In this document: positions 25,345 through 34,491 of the stretch, one piece after another
Position numbering within the stretch: the stretch's first letter is position 1
Layout: each line of letters begins with the position of its first letter
Source: Thalassospira sp. MCCC 1A03138
Lineage (GTDB): Bacteria; Pseudomonadota; Alphaproteobacteria; Rhodospirillales; Thalassospiraceae
Direction: 5' to 3'
DNA length: 64,000 bases
Assembly (NCBI RefSeq): GCF_002115785.1
Contig: NZ_JFJY01000005.1
Location: 62,001-126,000, forward strand
Made by a program: the position numbers and the translations under genes
Notes under the pieces: model-generated
The model's input: only the letters and a program-made list of their open reading frames with translations
The model's database searches: none
What the model was told of the DNA's origin: nothing

Positions 25345-26043
25345 CTATTTTGCCAGATCAAGCCCCATCTGCCAGAAATCGGCTTCAAGGCGGCTTGCCC
25401 TGGCGAAGATTTCCGCGAGCCCCTTGATCCGTGCATCACCGCCGCGGGTTTGCGCGGTATGTTCCAGAAGATCGATTTCGGCCTTTGCCACGTCCTGGAA
25501 TTCGGAAGAGGCATACATCTCTATCCAGGGGCGGTACGGATTTCCATCCAGCCTTGTATCAGAACTTGCCATCAGGCGGTTTGCGATTTCGGCATAGCCA
25601 ACCATACAGGGCATCAGGGCGACCTGAAGATCAACCACATCGCCACGCGCACCGCAATCAAGCACATAGCGGGTATAGGTGATGCAGGCGCGGGATTCTG
25701 GCTCTGCCACGATATCGTCCTCAAACAGGCCCCAGCCTTTGCAGAAGTCGAGATGCAGGCTCATTTCCATATCAAGAATGGCATGCACGGTGCCGGAAAA
25801 CTGGCGCATGGCACGGAGATCATCGGCCTTATAGGTTGCGAGTGCATAGGCACGCGCGAACTGGATCAGGAACAGGTAATCCTGAATGAGGTAGTGTTTG
25901 AAAGCGGCCTCTGGCAGGGTTCCGTTGCCAAGCTGCCTGACGAAGTCGTGGCAGACATAGCTTTGCCATGCATCGGGGGCGTTGGCACGCAGTCGGCCAA
26001 ACAGGCTTTGGGCCGGGATGATGTCGGTGAAGGTGTCGGTCAT
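25345..26043 (-). CDS. tenA: TenA/THI-4 family protein (aminopyrimidine aminohydrolase-like)
   Basis: 232 residues, all-helical TenA family, which salvages thiamine pyrimidine by hydrolysing its amino group. Visible family residues are the Asp in YVCHDFVRQL near 40, the Cys in VALMPCMVGYAEI near 140 and the C-terminal Glu in RLEADFWQMGL. The start at 26043 (MTDTFTDIIPAQ) is chosen over 26097. No other thiamine gene and no TPP riboswitch is nearby; it follows the ISC operon after a terminator-like hairpin. Confidence 0.88.
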   Translation of the reverse strand: MTDTFTDIIPAQSLFGRLRANAPDAWQSYVCHDFVRQLGNGTLPEAAFKHYLIQDYLFLIQFARAYALATYKADDLRAMRQFSGTVHAILDMEMSLHLDFCKGWGLFEDDIVAEPESRACITYTRYVLDCGARGDVVDLQVALMPCMVGYAEIANRLMASSDTRLDGNPYRPWIEMYASSEFQDVAKAEIDLLEHTAQTRGGDARIKGLAEIFARASRLEADFWQMGLDLAK

Positions 26044-26096
26044 GGTTGTCAAAGCCCCTGCCCGTGATGGTGTGCAGATAAGGTATGGATAGAACA

Positions 26097-26128
26097 AAGC
26101 CAGCCTGCGGAAGGATCCGGGCTGGCTT
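26097..26128 (-). terminator. Terminator at the end of the ISC operon
   Basis: AAGCCAGCC (26097-26105) pairs with GGCTGGCTT (26120-26128), followed on the minus strand by TTTGTTC. A second, GC-rich hairpin without a T run sits closer to the iscX stop (GGGGCGCGCC at 26149-26158 with GGCGCGCCCC at 26181-26190) and may protect the mRNA 3' end. Confidence 0.65.
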
Positions 26129-26195
26129 GTATCGATGATAGGTCTATCGGGGCGCGCCTTGCCGCGTTTGGTGGCGTAACGGCGCGCCCCCGATA

Positions 26196-26393
26196 TTAAT
26201 CGTCGCGTTCATCGATCCATGCCATCTGGATGGCTTCGAGGATCTTCTCGTTTGATTTCGCGGGATCGTCGTCGAAGCCGTCAAGTTCACAGATCCACTT
26301 ATGCAGATCGGTGTAACGCAGATTGACGTTATCCTTGTCGGGATGGGCTTCTTCAAGCTCGATCGCGATATCCTGAATATCTGTCCAGCGCAT
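26196..26393 (-). CDS. iscX: Fe-S cluster assembly protein IscX
   Basis: 65 residues, acidic, family length. It starts MRWTDIQDIAIELEEAHPD and contains NLRYTDLHKWICELDGF, the characteristic IscX sequence. IscX binds IscS and iron and modulates cluster synthesis. It is the last gene of the isc operon, directly after fdx, as in E. coli. Confidence 0.92.
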   Translation of the reverse strand: MRWTDIQDIAIELEEAHPDKDNVNLRYTDLHKWICELDGFDDDPAKSNEKILEAIQMAWIDERDD

Positions 26394-26430
26394 GGGTGTC
26401 CCCCTTTGGGCTTGGGCGGAAATTTCGGTG

Positions 26431-26766
26431 TTACTTGTCGACCATCATGTTGCGCGTGGCAGACGGCAGCATGACGCGCAGGCCGTCGAGCTCGTCGCTC
26501 ATGATGATCTGGCAGCCAAGGCGCGAGGTCTCGGTCAGGCCGAATGCGAGGTCGAGCATGTCTTCCTCGTCTTCGCTTGGCTCGTCAAGTTTGTCAAACC
26601 AGCTATCGTCAACAACGACATGGCAGGTCGAGCAAGCGAGTGATCCTTCGCAGGCACCTTCAAGGTCGATGCCATTCTTGTGGGCAGCTTCCAGAACGGA
26701 CAGACCGTCGGCAACGTCAAATTCCTTTTCGGTGCCATCGGGTTCAACAAAAACGATCTTAGGCAT
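26431..26766 (-). CDS. fdx: ISC-type [2Fe-2S] ferredoxin
   Basis: 111 residues from the ATG at 26766 ([11 protein letters not shown]), with GGAG and AAAGG upstream; the frame extends further but without a supported start. The cluster ligands are Cys39, Cys45, Cys48 ([10 protein letters not shown]) and Cys85 (RLGCQI). It supplies electrons for Fe-S assembly on IscU. The position between hscA and iscX matches the classical isc order. Confidence 0.94.
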   Translation of the reverse strand: MPKIVFVEPDGTEKEFDVADGLSVLEAAHKNGIDLEGACEGSLACSTCHVVVDDSWFDKLDEPSEDEEDMLDLAFGLTETSRLGCQIIMSDELDGLRVMLPSATRNMMVDK

Positions 26767-26879
26767 CTGTGCCTTTCTCCTCGGTAATACTTTTTCGTTC
26801 GATCTCTGGTCCGACCTGACCTTGGCGGTTGCACGGGACAATCGCCGCAGTTGGCCGGTTTGTCAATTATGTCTGGTCC

Positions 26880-28781
26880 CTAATTCACCTGATCGACATT
26901 GCGACCGGCAAGGGCCTGACGGATACGGGCGTCCATACGGGCCTCGGCAAAGGGACGCGATGCGTCTTCCAGGGCCTCGGCCTGTTCGTTGATAAGGTCG
27001 CGATCCTCGCCCGACATGGCGGCTTCGAGTTTGGCAATCGCGCCTGCGATATTGTCTTCGTCCTCGGATGTCAGAAGGGCACGGTCGGCATTCATCGCGG
27101 CCTGCACGGCAAGCACATTGCGGCGTGCCTCGACCCGGGCTTCGGTCAGGAGGCGCATTTCCATATCCTCGCGGGCATGGACCATGCTTTCGCGCAGCAT
27201 GTTGGCCATATCAAGCTCGTTAATCCCATAGGTCGGCTTGACCGCGACTTCCTGTTCGGTGCCGGTGGTTTCCTCGCGCGCGGATACGGTCAGAAGACCG
27301 TCAGCATCGACATTGAACGTCACCTTGATGCGTGCGGCACCAGCCGCCATTGACGGAATACCGGTCAGGGCGAAACGCGCAAGCGACCGGCACTGATCGA
27401 CCATTTCGCGTTCGCCCTGCACCACATGGATCATCATGGCCGACTGGCCATCCTGATAGGTGGTGAATTCCTGTGCCTTGGCGACCGGGATCGGGGTGTT
27501 GCGGTCAATGACCTTTTCGACAATCCCGCCCATGGTTTCAAGGCCGAGCGACAAGGGCGTCACATCAAGAAGAAGGTTGTCGGAGCCGCCCGTCAAAGCC
27601 TCTGCCTGCAGGGCAGCGCCAAGGGCGACGACCTCGTCCGGGTCGATATCGGAAAGCGGGTCCTGCTCAAACAGATCGGCCACGGCACGGCGCACGGCGG
27701 GCACACGGGTCGAGCCACCGACCAGCACCACGCCCTTGACGTCATCGGCCAGAATATCGGCGTCATCAAGGACCTGTTCGGTGATCGCAATCGTGCGCGA
27801 GACCAGTTTGGCAATCATGGCATCGAATTCGGCACGGGTAACCGTGTGGGTGGTTTCCGAACCGCCAAGTGAGACGGTGATTTCGGTGCTATCGGCATCG
27901 GTCAGGGCTTCCTTGACCTTGCGCGCGGTTTTAAGCAGGCGTTTGGCATCCGACGCATCAAGATCATCGGTGGTACCGCCACTTTTACGTTCGGCCAGAA
28001 GATGTTCGGCAATGGCGTGATCGAAATCATCACCGCCAAGGGCGGCATCACCGCCGGTTGCCTTCACCTGGAAGACGCCCTTTTGCATTTTAAGCAGGGA
28101 AATATCAAAGGTGCCGCCGCCAAGGTCATAGACGGCATAAAGGCCTTCGGCGCCGTTATCGAGGCCATAGGCAAGGGCGGCCGCGGTTGGCTCGTTCACC
28201 AGACGCAGGACTTCGATCCCGGCCAGACGAGCGGCGTCCTTGGTTGCGGTGCGCGCACCATCATCGAAATAGGCCGGAACGGTGATCACCGCCTTTTCGA
28301 CCGGCTTGCCAAGGCTTTCCTCGGCCCGCGCACGAAGCGCACGCAGGATATCGGCGGAAACTTCCACCGGGGTCAGGACGCGGTCACCGACATTCAGCCG
28401 CACCATCATCGGTTCGCCCGATTTTTCGGCGTCCTCAGTCGGGACTTCGACATGATAGGGCAGCGTGCCGGCGATGGATTTGACATCGGCAATGCCACGC
28501 CCCATCAGGCGTTTGACCGACGATACGACGCGATCCGCATTATCATTGATCTGATCACGGGCCGCCTCGCCCACCACCGGATCGTCATCCGCGCCATAAT
28601 AGACGACGGAGGGCACGATGGCATTGCCACCGGATGTATCGCGGAGCACTTCGGGTTTTTCATCGTTCGAGATCGCGACGACGGAGTTCGTCGTGCCCAG
28701 ATCGATGCCAACGGCAAGCTGGCGTTCATCTTCGTGGGGCAGCGGCGTCTGGCCCGGTTCGTGGATCTTTAGCAAAGCCAT
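26880..28781 (-). CDS. hscA: Hsp70-type chaperone HscA
   Basis: 633 residues. The Hsp70 ATPase domain begins with [13 protein letters not shown] near 25 and includes [14 protein letters not shown] and [14 protein letters not shown] substrate-binding domain and helical lid follow. HscA binds the LPPVK loop of IscU and, with HscB, promotes cluster transfer. It is slightly longer than E. coli HscA (616). It lies 26 bases after hscB. Confidence 0.95.
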   Translation of the reverse strand: MALLKIHEPGQTPLPHEDERQLAVGIDLGTTNSVVAISNDEKPEVLRDTSGGNAIVPSVVYYGADDDPVVGEAARDQINDNADRVVSSVKRLMGRGIADVKSIAGTLPYHVEVPTEDAEKSGEPMMVRLNVGDRVLTPVEVSADILRALRARAEESLGKPVEKAVITVPAYFDDGARTATKDAARLAGIEVLRLVNEPTAAALAYGLDNGAEGLYAVYDLGGGTFDISLLKMQKGVFQVKATGGDAALGGDDFDHAIAEHLLAERKSGGTTDDLDASDAKRLLKTARKVKEALTDADSTEITVSLGGSETTHTVTRAEFDAMIAKLVSRTIAITEQVLDDADILADDVKGVVLVGGSTRVPAVRRAVADLFEQDPLSDIDPDEVVALGAALQAEALTGGSDNLLLDVTPLSLGLETMGGIVEKVIDRNTPIPVAKAQEFTTYQDGQSAMMIHVVQGEREMVDQCRSLARFALTGIPSMAAGAARIKVTFNVDADGLLTVSAREETTGTEQEVAVKPTYGINELDMANMLRESMVHAREDMEMRLLTEARVEARRNVLAVQAAMNADRALLTSEDEDNIAGAIAKLEAAMSGEDRDLINEQAEALEDASRPFAEARMDARIRQALAGRNVDQVN

Positions 28782-28807
28782 GAATTCTATCCGTTCTTTT
28801 TAAATGA

Positions 28808-29461
28808 TCAGGCGGCGGCAAGACGCGATTTCTTCGCGCGCGCTTCCTCGGTCATTTTCATCAGGTATCTAAGCCGGGTTGTCAGTTTTTTGGCCCGGTC
28901 ATATGCGTTCTGTTCAAGCGCCTCGGCGACGTCCTTTTCACACGCACGGGCGGCCTTGCGGGTATCCTTGATCATGGCGTCGACCGCATTGCGATCATCG
29001 GCATCATGCAGGGCCTCGCGCATTTCCATCGCTTCCATCAGAAGGGCCGGATCGTTGACCGTGTGCCCCTCGCCGCCTTCGGGTTCATGACCCGCCAGAC
29101 GCATAAGATATTCCGCACGTGCCACCGGGTTTTTGAGGGTTTCGAACGCACCATTAAGGGTTGCCGCCTGCTGTGACGACAGGGCCTGCTCGCGGGCGGA
29201 TTTTGATGCGAAGCGGTCGGGATGGAGCAGTTGTTGCTGCTTAAGGTACGTCGCCTCTATCGCATCGACATCGATCAGGAAGGTACGTTCCAGGCCAAAG
29301 CGCGTGAAATGGTCAAGCTGGCCGGGGGGCTGGATGGCATTGCAGGTATCGCAAAACAGGGCTGATGCCTCGACCGGGCCCTTGCAGGACCAGCAGACTT
29401 TATGCTGCGGCTGTTCTGCGGTGCGCGTTTCTGAGGTACCGGTATTGCTCACGCTATGCAC
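28808..29461 (-). CDS. hscB: J-domain co-chaperone HscB with N-terminal zinc ribbon
   Basis: 217 residues. The J domain has the HPD motif in LLHPDRF near 80, and the C-terminal three-helix region binds IscU. Ahead of the J domain is a four-cysteine module (CWSC at 23-26 and CDTC at 37-40), like the zinc-binding domain of mitochondrial HSC20 and absent from E. coli HscB. The start is GTG at 29461, with another GTG nine bases on; neither has a strong ribosome site. Confidence 0.92.
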   Translation of the reverse strand: MHSVSNTGTSETRTAEQPQHKVCWSCKGPVEASALFCDTCNAIQPPGQLDHFTRFGLERTFLIDVDAIEATYLKQQQLLHPDRFASKSAREQALSSQQAATLNGAFETLKNPVARAEYLMRLAGHEPEGGEGHTVNDPALLMEAMEMREALHDADDRNAVDAMIKDTRKAARACEKDVAEALEQNAYDRAKKLTTRLRYLMKMTEEARAKKSRLAAA

Positions 29462-29525
29462 TTTCGAGATTTAAAAACAAATGACAAAACAACAAAACAA
29501 CGACAACCGGGGCTTCTTTCAGTCG

Positions 29526-29575
29526 ATGGCCCCGGTGATCGGAATATCCATCAGAATATCCATCACCGGGGCCAT
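29526..29575 (-). other. Strong intercistronic hairpin between iscA and hscB
   Basis: A perfect 14-base stem (arms 29526-29539 and 29562-29575, core GGCCCCGGTGAT) encloses a loop containing a 12-base direct repeat (GAATATCCATCA twice). There is no T run, so it is more likely an mRNA processing or stability element than a terminator. The segment at 29506-29513 can pair with the same middle arm over 8 bases, giving a mutually exclusive alternative fold. Confidence 0.65.
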
Positions 29576-29610
29576 GACCGATCAAGAAGCAGGGAAAACC
29601 CGGCAGACCG

Positions 29611-29952
29611 TCAGACGTGGAAAGATTCCCCACAGCCGCAACGCCCCTTTTCATTGGGGTTACGGAACACGAAACCTTCTTCCATCTTGTTGACCTCGTA
29701 ATCCATCTCGGTGCCGAGCACGAACATGATGGCTTTTGGGTCAATCAGAAGCTTAACGCCGTCCTCAAGCTCGACGACTTCTTCGAAGCCCGATGCATCA
29801 TCTGCATATTCAAGCGTGTAGGACAGACCCGAGCACCCTTTGCTGCGCACGCCAAGGCGGATGCCTTCGGACGGTTTGCCGCGGCTATCAAGCAACGCCT
29901 TGATATGAACAAGCGCCTCCGGGGTGACACTGATCGGGGACGGTAATGCCAT
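29611..29952 (-). CDS. iscA: A-type Fe-S carrier IscA
   Basis: 113 residues with the three A-type cysteines Cys40 (SKGCSG), Cys105 and Cys107 (GRCGCGESF). It carries Fe-S clusters or iron to target proteins. The ATG has AGGAGAAG just upstream. It follows iscU by about 44 bases on the minus strand and is separated from hscB by the large hairpin. Confidence 0.95.
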   Translation of the reverse strand: MALPSPISVTPEALVHIKALLDSRGKPSEGIRLGVRSKGCSGLSYTLEYADDASGFEEVVELEDGVKLLIDPKAIMFVLGTEMDYEVNKMEEGFVFRNPNEKGRCGCGESFHV

Positions 29953-29996
29953 AGTCTTCTCCTGAATTCCCGAAAACGACGGGGTCGTGAAGCTGC

Positions 29997-30401
29997 TTAT
30001 TCAGCAGCTTCGACTTCGCCCTGACCGTTTTTGGTCTTGTAGTCGGCAATCGCTGCCTTGATGGCATCTTCGGCCAGGATCGAGCAGTGAATCTTCACCG
30101 GCGGCAGAGCCAGTTCTTCGGCGATCTGCGAGTTCTTGATCGAACCGGCTTCGTCAAGCGACTTGCCCTTGACCCATTCGGTGATCAGCGAGCTTGACGC
30201 AATGGCCGAACCGCAACCGAACGTCTTGAACTTTGCATCTTCAATGATCCCGTCTGCGGTCACCTTGATCTGCAATTTCATGACGTCGCCACAGGCCGGT
30301 GCACCGACCAGACCGGTACCGACAGACGTTTCGTTCTTGTCCATCGAACCGACATTGCGCGGGTTTTCGTAATGGTCGATCAGCTTTTCACTATAAGCCA
30401 T
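29997..30401 (-). CDS. iscU: Fe-S scaffold protein IscU
   Basis: 134 residues. All scaffold residues are present at the same numbers as in E. coli: Cys37 and Asp39 in GAPACGD, Cys63 in FGCGS, His105 and Cys106 in IHCSIL. The HscA recognition sequence LPPVK is at 99-103. AGGAGGAC lies upstream of the ATG. It builds the nascent cluster from IscS sulfur. Confidence 0.97.
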   Translation of the reverse strand: MAYSEKLIDHYENPRNVGSMDKNETSVGTGLVGAPACGDVMKLQIKVTADGIIEDAKFKTFGCGSAIASSSLITEWVKGKSLDEAGSIKNSQIAEELALPPVKIHCSILAEDAIKAAIADYKTKNGQGEVEAAE

Positions 30402-30460
30402 GGTAAAAGTCCTCCTAAAAGTCCTGTTTCTCTCTCACGAGAAGGAATAGTTCGTTACGC

Positions 30461-31684
30461 TTAGTGTTCGGCCCACTCGATCGACTTGATGTCGATGCCT
30501 TCCTGGGCCATTTCCCAAAGCGGGCTCATTTCGCGAAGGCGTTCGACAGCGACACAGATCGAATCAATCGCCTGATCGAGCTCTTCACGGGTCGTATAAC
30601 GGCCAATACCGATGCGAAGCGAGGTATGGGCGAGTTCTTCGTCAACACCGAGCGCACGCAGAACATAAGACGGTTCAAGCGATGCCGAGGTACAAGCCGA
30701 ACCGGACGACACCGCAATGTTCTTGATGTCCATCAGAAGGCTTTCGCCTTCGACATAGGCAAAGGAAACATTGAGGTTGCCGGCAACGCGCTGTGTTTCA
30801 TCACCGTTGACATAGATATCAGCAAGGCGGTCCCGGAAACGCTTCATGGTGTAGTCACGCAGTTCCATGATGCGGGCGTTTTCTTCGGCCATTTCATTCA
30901 TGGCGATATCGCATGCCTTGCCCAGACCAACGATCAGCGGGGTCGGCAGCGTACCGGAACGCATGCCGCGTTCCTGACCACCACCGGTGATCTGTGCGAT
31001 GACGCGAACGCGCGGACGACGACGGACATAAAGCGCACCAATGCCTTTCGGGCCATAAATCTTGTGGCCGGAAATCGACATCAGGTCGATTTTCATTTCG
31101 TCAACGTCGAGCGGAATCTTGCCAACCGCCTGCGCGCAATCGGTATGGAAGAACACACCACGTTCGCGGCAGATTTCGCCGATTTCTTTCAGCGGCTGGA
31201 TCACGCCGATTTCGTTGTTGACCGCCATGACGGAAACAATCGCGGTTTCGTCGGTGATCGCGGCTTTCAGCTGTTCAAGGTCGATCAGGCCGTTATCCTT
31301 GACGCCAAGATAGGTTACTTTGAAACCTTCCTGTTCAAGGTGACGGGCACTGTCGAGCACGCATTTATGCTCGGTCACGACCGTGATCAGGTGCGGCTTT
31401 TTCTTGCCGTAGAACTTCATCACGCCTTTGAGCGCAAGGTTGTTCGACTCAGTCGCACCCGAGGTGAAAATGATTTCTTTGGACGAGGCGCCAATGATCT
31501 TGGCGACCTGGTCACGTGCGACCTCGACCGCATCTTCCGCTTCCCAGCCAAAGCTGTGGTTGCGCGAATGCGGGTTACCGAACTTCTCGGTGAAGTAGGG
31601 CAGCATGGCATCCACCACGCGCGGATCGGTCGGCGTCGTTGCCTGGTAATCCAGATAGATCGGCTTTGCTTTAAGCTCGTTCAT
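30461..31684 (-). CDS. iscS: Cysteine desulfurase IscS
   Basis: 407 residues from the ATG at 31684 ([14 protein letters not shown]), with AGGAAG upstream; a GTG at 31705 is in frame but unlikely. The PLP lysine is Lys208 in [10 protein letters not shown]. The persulfide cysteine is Cys331 in the long flexible loop [17 protein letters not shown]. The C-terminus ends IKSIEWAEH, the group I tail that contacts IscU. It supplies sulfur for clusters and for MnmA. Confidence 0.97.
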   Translation of the reverse strand: MNELKAKPIYLDYQATTPTDPRVVDAMLPYFTEKFGNPHSRNHSFGWEAEDAVEVARDQVAKIIGASSKEIIFTSGATESNNLALKGVMKFYGKKKPHLITVVTEHKCVLDSARHLEQEGFKVTYLGVKDNGLIDLEQLKAAITDETAIVSVMAVNNEIGVIQPLKEIGEICRERGVFFHTDCAQAVGKIPLDVDEMKIDLMSISGHKIYGPKGIGALYVRRRPRVRVIAQITGGGQERGMRSGTLPTPLIVGLGKACDIAMNEMAEENARIMELRDYTMKRFRDRLADIYVNGDETQRVAGNLNVSFAYVEGESLLMDIKNIAVSSGSACTSASLEPSYVLRALGVDEELAHTSLRIGIGRYTTREELDQAIDSICVAVERLREMSPLWEMAQEGIDIKSIEWAEH

Positions 31685-31711
31685 AATTAAGGCTTCCTCA
31701 CTCACTCTTTT

Positions 31712-32842
31712 TCAGGCAGCGTGGCGCGCACTTTTCTTACGCACTGCATTGCCCCGCATCCGGCTCCAAACGCGGATAAATGTATCAATCTCGTCGTCGG
31801 TGGTTTCCAGTCCCAGACTGACCCGTATGGCCGATCCGGCATCGGAAATTCCCATTTCTTTCAATACGTGGCTTTCACGTACCTTGCCTGATGAACAGGC
31901 AGATCCCGAACTGATCGCAACCCCGGCAAGATCCATGGCCATCACCTGGGTTTCCCCCGGCATGCCCGGCAGGATCAGGCAGCTGGTATTGACCAGTCGA
32001 TCCGTTCCTTTTCCGGCAATCAGAAGTTCGGGGGCTTCTGATGCCAAAACCGTTTCCAGACGGTCGCGCAACGCACGGACATCGTCCATTTTCGCCCGGC
32101 TGGCGTCGGCGCGTTCGGCTGCGGCACCAAAGCCTGCGATACCGATCACGTTTTCCGTGCCGCCACGGCGGTATTTTTCCTGACCGCCACCGCGGATTTG
32201 CGGTACCAGCATCACTCCGGGCGCAATCGCCAGGGCACCAATGCCTTTGGGGCCACCGATCTTGTGGGCCGAAATCGACACCATATCGACCAGAAGCTGG
32301 CCCATATCGACCGGCATGCGGCCCAATGCCTGAACGGCATCGCAATGGACCTTTGCACCATATTCGCGCGCCAGCAGGCCGACTTTGGCCACCGGCTGAA
32401 TGACGCCGGTTTCATTGTTGGCCAGCATCACCGAAACCAGAACCTTCTGCCCGGCATCGGATGCCGCACGCAGCATGGTTTCAAGGGCGGCCAAATCAAT
32501 GACGCCATTGGCATCAACCGGAATGCGTTTCGCATCAGACCGTGCTTCGATCACCGAGGGATGTTCGGTCGCACTGGTAAATACGGTGACATCTTCCAGC
32601 CCGTTCAGGGCCAGATTGTTGGCCTCGGTACCGCCGCTTGTGAAAATCACGCGTTCGGCATCGCCACCGATCAGATCGGCAATTTTACGACGGGCATGAT
32701 CGACAATCTTGCGCGCCGCACGACCGGATGCATGGACAGATGACGGGTTGCCCGCGATTTCCATCGCCATAAGCATCGCCTGCCGTGCTTCGTGGCACAG
32801 TGGCGCGCTGGCGTTGTAATCAAGGTAAACCGGGTTGGTCAT
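31712..32842 (-). CDS. Second cysteine desulfurase (NifS/IscS-like)
   Basis: 376 residues, class V aminotransferase fold, PLP lysine in [14 protein letters not shown] and active-site Cys in SSGSACSSGKVRESHVL. It lacks the SIEWAEH-like IscS tail and is more like NifS or the extra desulfurase placed between iscR and iscS in many Rhodospirillales and Rhizobiales. It is 27 bases ahead of iscS and clearly in the same operon. Its division of labour with IscS cannot be read from sequence. Confidence 0.93.
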   Translation of the reverse strand: MTNPVYLDYNASAPLCHEARQAMLMAMEIAGNPSSVHASGRAARKIVDHARRKIADLIGGDAERVIFTSGGTEANNLALNGLEDVTVFTSATEHPSVIEARSDAKRIPVDANGVIDLAALETMLRAASDAGQKVLVSVMLANNETGVIQPVAKVGLLAREYGAKVHCDAVQALGRMPVDMGQLLVDMVSISAHKIGGPKGIGALAIAPGVMLVPQIRGGGQEKYRRGGTENVIGIAGFGAAAERADASRAKMDDVRALRDRLETVLASEAPELLIAGKGTDRLVNTSCLILPGMPGETQVMAMDLAGVAISSGSACSSGKVRESHVLKEMGISDAGSAIRVSLGLETTDDEIDTFIRVWSRMRGNAVRKKSARHAA

Positions 32843-32899
32843 CTGTTTATAATCATCCTTATTCGCATTTTCTGATCTGCCCTCGATATAGAGGACAAG

Positions 32900-33382
32900 T
32901 TACTGGGCTGCAACCTGACTTGGTTCTTTGATTTTCGTGGTTCTGGGCTCGAACATGCGTGCCCCGCCCGGAACACGGCGATCCACCACATCTGCCAGAC
33001 TGACAGAGGCCAGATAAAGATAAATCTGGTTGCCCAGTTCTTCCCACAATTCGTGGGTCAGACAGCGGCCCTGATTGGATTTGCAGCCCTTTGGCGAGCC
33101 CGATTTGCAGCGGGTTGCGCGGATCGGTTCGTCAACAGCGAGGATCACATCGGCAACGCGGGTTTCCTCGGCCGTGCGGGCCAGAAGATAACCACCACCC
33201 GGCCCCCGGACAGATCGGACAAGTCCGCCTTTGCGCAATTTGCCAAAAAGCTGTTCCAGATAGGACAGGGATATTTCCTGACGGTCCGCAATATCGGCAA
33301 GCGCGACCGGCCGGTCCCTGCTGCTATCAGCGAGATCGACCATCGCCATGACGGCATAGCGGCCTTTTGTACTCAGCTTCAC
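32900..33382 (-). CDS. iscR: Fe-S cluster-sensing repressor IscR
   Basis: 160 residues, Rrf2-family winged helix (MKLSTKGRYAVMAMVDLA; LSYLEQLFGKLRKGGLVRSV). The [2Fe-2S] ligands are Cys92, Cys100 and Cys107 with His110 in place (RCKSGSPKGC, GRCLTHELW), with wider spacing than in E. coli. Holo-IscR represses the isc genes. The GTG start at 33382 has AGGAGG at a good distance. An IscR-type operator lies upstream of cysE rather than in the 136-base gap in front of iscR. Confidence 0.95.
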   Translation of the reverse strand: MKLSTKGRYAVMAMVDLADSSRDRPVALADIADRQEISLSYLEQLFGKLRKGGLVRSVRGPGGGYLLARTAEETRVADVILAVDEPIRATRCKSGSPKGCKSNQGRCLTHELWEELGNQIYLYLASVSLADVVDRRVPGGARMFEPRTTKIKEPSQVAAQ

Positions 33383-33518
33383 GGTTCGTCCTCCTACCTG
33401 TCGATCAAGACCCGAACTGTCGGGAAATGATCACAAGCTCTGTATTTCCTTTATGGGCGATCAACATGTCGATTTGATGCCCGAACCTGTATCCGCCCGA
33501 TTGGGGCGGTTACAAAGA

Positions 33519-34247
33519 TTACTCTGACGCCGCGACAATCCGCGGCTTTGCCGGTGCATCCGCACCGGCGGCTGTACCTGCCCTGTCGGCTTCGAGGGCG
33601 GCAACCTGATTGCGCAACGTCTGGACTTCGCGGCCCAGTTCTTCAAGCGCGCGCGCAACCGGATCGGGCAGATCGCCCAGCGGCGTGCCATAGGCACAGA
33701 AACGATCGTCTGTTTCCCGGCGTACGATGCGGGCGGGAATACCGACCACGGTCGCACCTTCGGGGACTTCGGACAGCACGACGGCGTTGCCGCCAACGCG
33801 TGCATTCTTGCGGACAATGAACGGGCCAAGGATTTGCGCGCCAGAACCGACAATCACCCCATCTTCAAGCGTCGGGTGACGTTTCAGGCCGCGCTGGCCA
33901 TCGCTGTTCACACTGGGTGATGTCCCGCCAAGGGTAACGCCCTGATACAGGGTGACGTCATCACCGATTTCGGCGGTTTCGCCGATCACCACACCCATGC
34001 CATGATCAATAAAGAAGCGTTTGCCGATGGTCGCGCCGGGGTGAATTTCAATCCCGGTCAGCCAGCGCAAAATCTGTGACAGAAAACGTGCGGTGATCCT
34101 GAAACCGCGCTTCCACAGCCAGTTTGTGCCGCGATATCCCATGATTGCATGGAACGCAGGATAGCTGATCACGACTTCCCAGCGGGAACGCGCCGCAGGA
34201 TCGCGGGCGATCATCGCGTCTATTTCCTGACGAATTAGCTTGAACAT
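33519..34247 (-). CDS. cysE: Serine O-acetyltransferase CysE
   Basis: 242 residues. The left-handed beta-helix of hexapeptide repeats is clear (GIEIHPGATIGKRFFIDHGM, then GETAEIGDDVTLYQGVTLGG). The catalytic Asp/His pair lies in the same repeats (FIDHGMG). It makes O-acetylserine, the precursor for cysteine, the substrate of the two desulfurases downstream. The start at 34247 is preferred because an upstream extension in the frame (to 34412) would cross the promoter. The C-terminus has a short helical tail rich in Ala and Glu. Confidence 0.94.
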   Translation of the reverse strand: MFKLIRQEIDAMIARDPAARSRWEVVISYPAFHAIMGYRGTNWLWKRGFRITARFLSQILRWLTGIEIHPGATIGKRFFIDHGMGVVIGETAEIGDDVTLYQGVTLGGTSPSVNSDGQRGLKRHPTLEDGVIVGSGAQILGPFIVRKNARVGGNAVVLSEVPEGATVVGIPARIVRRETDDRFCAYGTPLGDLPDPVARALEELGREVQTLRNQVAALEADRAGTAAGADAPAKPRIVAASE

Positions 34248-34355
34248 CGGGCTGTCCACTGTGTAATTAGTAGCTTCGATTCCCGGCAGCCGACATCGTT
34301 GCCCGCAGCGCGAACCGCGCAAAACGGACAGCAATGATGCCATCGGGTTAGCCGG

Positions 34356-34388
34356 AATATAGGATAACCGAGTAACCTGGTCAAGTAT
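34356..34388 (-). promoter_or_regulatory. cysE-isc promoter overlapped by an IscR type 1 site
   Basis: On the minus strand TTGACC (34379-34384), a 17-base spacer and TATATT (34356-34361) form a strong sigma70-type promoter, predicting a start near 34349. The 25 bases at 34364-34388 fit the E. coli IscR type 1 consensus (ATA-S-YY-GAC... and mirror half ending TAT) at 20 of 25 positions by my count and cover the -35 and spacer. Binding of holo-IscR would block the promoter. The leader before cysE is about 100 bases. Confidence 0.72.
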
Positions 34389-34491
34389 TTGCCCAAAGCA
34401 ATTTATGCACAAGAACGAAAAAACCTACAAAAATACTCGGATATATTCTTTACTCACCCCATTCCATTCGTGGACAGGAGCAGTCTGATCC

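Noticed and set aside
26044..26195. TPP riboswitch ahead of tenA
   Set aside because: No THI-box-like sequence; the gap is filled by two hairpins that end the isc operon.
30464..31690. 408-codon plus-strand frame over iscS
   Set aside because: Shadow of iscS; His/Phe/Asp-rich composition with no domain.
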